Shown here: in pieces, positions 47,663-50,633 of the stretch
How the letters are laid out: each line of letters begins with the position of its first letter
How positions within the stretch are numbered: the stretch's first letter is position 1
From: Enhygromyxa salina
GTDB taxonomy: Bacteria > Myxococcota_A > Polyangia > Nannocystales > Nannocystaceae
Direction: 5' to 3'
DNA: 50,633 nt
NCBI RefSeq assembly: GCF_002994635.1
Contig: NZ_PVNL01000060.1
Location: 1-50,633 of the forward strand
Translations under genes and position numbers: made by a program
The notes under the pieces: model-generated
Told to the model about the DNA's origin: nothing
Database searches by the model: none
The model's input: only the letters and a program-made list of their open reading frames with translations

Positions 47663-50437
47663 ATGTCCCAGCGTGACCGACTCGATCGTCGGCGCGACAA
47701 GTTCTTCGTCGTGTTCGGACGCCTCGGGCTTCGGTGGCCGGTCACGGTCACCGTAGTCTTGGCGTTGCTGACGGTCGTTGGGATGGTGTTCGCCAGCCAG
47801 CTGACGATCAAGACCTCGCGGGTCGGGCTCGTCGACGGCGACAACTGGTACCAGCGGCGGATCGTCAACTTCTATCAGGAGTTCGGTCACCACGACTCTC
47901 CGGTGGCGATCATCGCTGGCGGCACGCCCGAGCAGCGCCGCGCGGTCGTCGACGGGTTCGCTGGCGCGCTCGAGCAAGACGAGATGTTCCACGGCCGGGT
48001 GCTCGCGCGGCTCGAGGCCAAGGACGTCGCCGAGACCCTGCTGGTCCACGCACCCGGCCAGCTCGCGGAGTTTCGCCGACGCCTGCCAGCCGACGCGGAT
48101 CTACCGGGGGCGCTCGAGCGCGGGCTCGAGGGCATGCTGGGCCTGGTCGAGACCCAGCTGCTCGCGGCCCTCGACGGTGAGATCGAGGTCGACCGCAACG
48201 ACGCTGACGCCCAGCTCGGGCAGCTCGCCGCGCTCGCCACGGCGCTCGACGCCAAGCTCGCTGGCGACGCGGGGGTCGGTCCAGGGGTCGACACCGACGC
48301 GCTGCTGCGCACGATCGCAGGCGGGGACGCGGCGACCAGCGCGTTCCCGGACACCGAAGAGCTGCGCAAGCGCGGCCTCGACGAGCACGGCTACTTCGTC
48401 AGCAACGACGGAGAGCGGCTGCTCGTCGTGGCGTTCCCCGAGTTCGCGGGCGACGAAGTGGCCGACTTCAGCCCGGCGGTGGAGCGGCTGCGGGCCCAGG
48501 CGCTGGCCCACGGAACGAGCGAGGTCTCGATCACGCTGACCGGCGTGCCGTTCTTGGTCGTCGACGAGGAAGCCGCGCTCGCGAGCGGCATGGTCCGGGC
48601 CAGCGCGGCCGCTGGGATCGGCATCTTCTTGTTGCTGTTGATCGGGTTTCGCTCGTTCAAGCGGGCGACCGTGGCGTTGCTGCCGATCGGCGTCGGGACG
48701 CTGGTCAGCCTCGGCGCCATGTACCTGCTGTTCGACACGCTGGATCCGATCACGTCGAGCTTCGCCGCGGTGCTCATGGGTCTGGGCATCGACTTCTCGG
48801 TCCACTTGCTCGCCCGCTACGACGAAGATCTGCGCCAGGGCCGGACCCGCCGCGAGGCATTGTTCTCCTCGCTGTCCAAGGCGGGGCCGGGGGTGGTGAC
48901 CGGCGCCGTCACGACCGCGCTGGCGTTCTTGACCGTGGCAACGACCGAGTTCACCTCGTACGGCCGCATGGGCGTGATCACGGCGATCGGCTTGGTCGTC
49001 GCCCTGGTCGCGACCTTGTTGCTGCTGCCGGTCGTGCTCGGTCGCGGTGACTTGAGCGCACACGAGGACCCGCCGCGACCGTTCGGCGACATCAGCTTCC
49101 TGGCCCGAATGGCGCGCAGCTCCCCGCTGTTGATCGTGCTCGGCGGGCTGGTCCTGTCGCTGCTGGGGATCGCCGCCACCCCCACCTACAACCCCGGGTT
49201 CTTGGAGTTCCTGCCCAAGTCGTGGGAGTCGACGCAGGGACTCCAGACCCTCGAGAAGGACGGGGCGATGACCCCCTGGTTCGCGTGGGTCACCGCCGAC
49301 GATCTCGATCAGGCCCGACGCCGGGCCGACAGCTTGCGATCGATGCAGAGCGTGGCCCGCGTCGACAGCCCGACCGACATGCTGCCGGAGCTGACCGACG
49401 ACCGGCTCGCCGGGCTGCGGGCCGACTTCGCTGGGCTCGAGCGCAACCCCGACTGGCGCAAGCTCGCCAGCCGTGAGCGTGATCCGGCGGCGCTGGCCAA
49501 GCAGGTCCTGGCGATCGTCGACGCGCTCGACGAGCTGGTGTTCGCGGCTGAGCAGGCTGGCCTCGACAGCACCGCGAGCGCGCCGATCCTGCAGACCAAG
49601 CAGGCGTTCACGCAGCTGAAGGAGCGGCTCGACACGCTGCCGCGCGCCCAGGCTTCGGCGACCCTCGACGAGATCGAAGATCAAATGGCCGCGCTGCTCG
49701 GGCCGGCCTGGACCACGGCGCGGGCCGTCGCCGAGCGGGGCGTTTGGGTCCCGGGTGACCTGCCCAAGCTGTTCGCGCTCCGGTTCGTGGCCCGGGATGG
49801 TAGCGAGCGGATCTCGCTCTACGTGTACCCCGCCGGCGACATCGCCTCGGGTGCCGATCACAACGCACCCGCGCGGCACTTCACCGAGGATCTCGAGTCA
49901 GTCGACCCGCAGGCCGCGGGCCAGGGCGTGTCGCTGTATCACCACAACGTGATGATCGTCGACGGGTTCAAGCGCGCCGCGTTCTTCTCGCTGTGCCTGG
50001 TCGTCGTCCTGCTGCTGCTCGACTTCGCCAACCTCCGCAAGTCATTGCTCGCGCTGTTCCCCGTGCTGGTCGGGATGGGGTGGATGGTCGGCGGGTTTGC
50101 GATCGTGGGCCTGCGGCTGAACGTCGCGACGATCGTCGTGCTGCCGCTGACGCTCGGGATCGGCATCGACGCGGGCGTGCACATGATGCATCGCTGGGAG
50201 CTCAACGCGCGGACCCACGGCGGCCGGGCCCGGCTCGACGAGGTCATCCGCGGGACCGGCAACGCCGTGGTGCTGTCATCGTTGACGACGATGGTCGGGT
50301 TCGCCGGCTTGTTGCTCGGGCGCCATCTGGGCATGGTCCAGCTCGGCGCGACCATGGTCATTGGGATCGGCTGCACGCTGGTCGCCAGCGTGTTGATGCT
50401 CCCGGCCCTGCTGCTGCTGCTCGACAAAGCCGAGTGA
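47663..50437 (+). CDS. RND-superfamily (MMPL/HpnN-like) exporter
   Basis: This 924-residue inner-membrane protein has the two-halved RND layout: a first helix at about 28-48, a large periplasmic loop (~50-300), a bundle of five or six helices (~310-470) with GLGIDFSVHLLARYDE (a hydrophobic membrane segment with the conserved Asp), a second single helix and loop (~490-770), and a final bundle (~775-920) with GIGIDAGVHMMHRWE. This is like hopanoid and lipid transporters (HpnN) and MMPL proteins. The substrate is unknown. ATG 47663 is chosen over GTG 47657. It is convergent with the partial gene at the right edge. Confidence 0.88.
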   Translation: MSQRDRLDRRRDKFFVVFGRLGLRWPVTVTVVLALLTVVGMVFASQLTIKTSRVGLVDGDNWYQRRIVNFYQEFGHHDSPVAIIAGGTPEQRRAVVDGFAGALEQDEMFHGRVLARLEAKDVAETLLVHAPGQLAEFRRRLPADADLPGALERGLEGMLGLVETQLLAALDGEIEVDRNDADAQLGQLAALATALDAKLAGDAGVGPGVDTDALLRTIAGGDAATSAFPDTEELRKRGLDEHGYFVSNDGERLLVVAFPEFAGDEVADFSPAVERLRAQALAHGTSEVSITLTGVPFLVVDEEAALASGMVRASAAAGIGIFLLLLIGFRSFKRATVALLPIGVGTLVSLGAMYLLFDTLDPITSSFAAVLMGLGIDFSVHLLARYDEDLRQGRTRREALFSSLSKAGPGVVTGAVTTALAFLTVATTEFTSYGRMGVITAIGLVVALVATLLLLPVVLGRGDLSAHEDPPRPFGDISFLARMARSSPLLIVLGGLVLSLLGIAATPTYNPGFLEFLPKSWESTQGLQTLEKDGAMTPWFAWVTADDLDQARRRADSLRSMQSVARVDSPTDMLPELTDDRLAGLRADFAGLERNPDWRKLASRERDPAALAKQVLAIVDALDELVFAAEQAGLDSTASAPILQTKQAFTQLKERLDTLPRAQASATLDEIEDQMAALLGPAWTTARAVAERGVWVPGDLPKLFALRFVARDGSERISLYVYPAGDIASGADHNAPARHFTEDLESVDPQAAGQGVSLYHHNVMIVDGFKRAAFFSLCLVVVLLLLDFANLRKSLLALFPVLVGMGWMVGGFAIVGLRLNVATIVVLPLTLGIGIDAGVHMMHRWELNARTHGGRARLDEVIRGTGNAVVLSSLTTMVGFAGLLLGRHLGMVQLGATMVIGIGCTLVASVLMLPALLLLLDKAE

Positions 50438-50470
50438 GCGAGCGGCGACCGGGAGCTCCGCTGGTGCGGC

Positions 50471-50633
50471 CTACCTGCTGACGCCGCCGCTGCTCGGCGC
50501 CGCCTTCTTCGGCGCGATGTCGCTCGGGGAGTTGCTGTCAGGCGCGAAGTTGGGAGTGATGCTGGGCGTCGGCTCGCCCTTGGCGTCGCCGCGGGTCGGG
50601 CTGGCGGGCACGCGGGTCGGGGCTGGCTTGGGG
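50471..50633 (-). CDS. C-terminal end of a Pro/Ser/Lys-rich protein (partial)
   Basis: A minus-strand frame enters at the right edge and ends at TAG (50471-50473). The last ~54 residues are Pro, Ser, Ala, Lys and Thr-rich (for example PSITPNFAPDSNSPSDIAPK), with G/C third positions throughout. It looks like a disordered tail of a larger protein whose N-terminus lies outside the window. No function can be given. Confidence 0.55.
   Translation of the reverse strand, partial: PKPAPTRVPASPTRGDAKGEPTPSITPNFAPDSNSPSDIAPKKAAPSSGGVSR

Noticed and set aside
1..50633. tRNA, rRNA, prophage, insertion sequence, origin of replication
   Set aside because: I looked for acceptor-stem/CCA patterns, transposase or integrase motifs and DnaA-box clusters and saw none that I could support by eye.

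Overview
The window looks like chromosomal DNA of a high-GC myxobacterium, most likely the Nannocystis/Plesiocystis group (Nannocystales, Myxococcota). The reasons are the very high GC with strong G/C third positions, several lipoproteins (one with a long GD-repeat linker), two Ser/Thr kinases, a TIGR02996-type protein, and a UbiA-family enzyme of the futalosine menaquinone type. No rRNA, tRNA, CRISPR array, transposase or phage gene was recognised. Assignments come from reading motifs, not from database searches.

Layout. 1-9.4 kb (minus strand): a Ser/Thr kinase with TerB-like repeats, two lipoproteins, a coiled-coil outer-membrane candidate, a PLD-helicase-DUF3427 protein and a GIDE-like membrane protein. 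9.5-11.3 kb (plus): a small membrane protein and a CapA-like lipoprotein. 11.3-18.9 kb (mostly minus): TIGR02996 protein, beta-barrel candidate, MqnP-like prenyltransferase, a Kazal-like lipoprotein (plus), Ung, an atypical SDR, an acyltransferase and an Lrp/AsnC regulator. 19-24.7 kb (plus): ThrE-like exporter, outer-membrane candidate, DUF434 protein, RlmD-like methyltransferase and holA, facing rpsT. 25.3-34 kb: cyclophilin lipoprotein, a membrane-anchored kinase, a cysteine-rich secreted protein and a 1296-residue repeat protein. 34.2-39.9 kb (plus): the classic yceD-rpmF-plsX-fabD-fabG-acpP-fabF fatty-acid block. 40-46.5 kb (plus): rpiB-nrdR-ribD-ribE-ribBX-coaBC-family-4 UDG. 46.8-50.4 kb: an HU protein with a histone-like tail and an RND/MMPL exporter, facing the C-terminal end of a gene that runs off the right edge.

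The housekeeping part is coherent: acyl-ACP and phospholipid precursors, flavin and CoA synthesis, dNTP control by NrdR, and uracil repair by two unrelated enzymes. The rest is envelope and signalling material.

The strongest new observations are: (i) about a dozen genes have a TAnnnT-like hexamer only 6-8 nt before the start codon, which predicts leaderless mRNAs and corrects several start sites; (ii) a ~170-bp imperfect palindrome lies at 4963-5132 and a perfect 21-bp inverted repeat at 26504-26552; (iii) a kinase carries a large low-complexity insertion inside its activation segment; (iv) RibBA has lost all three zinc cysteines of its GTP cyclohydrolase II half; (v) there is a giant unassigned aromatic/arginine repeat protein.
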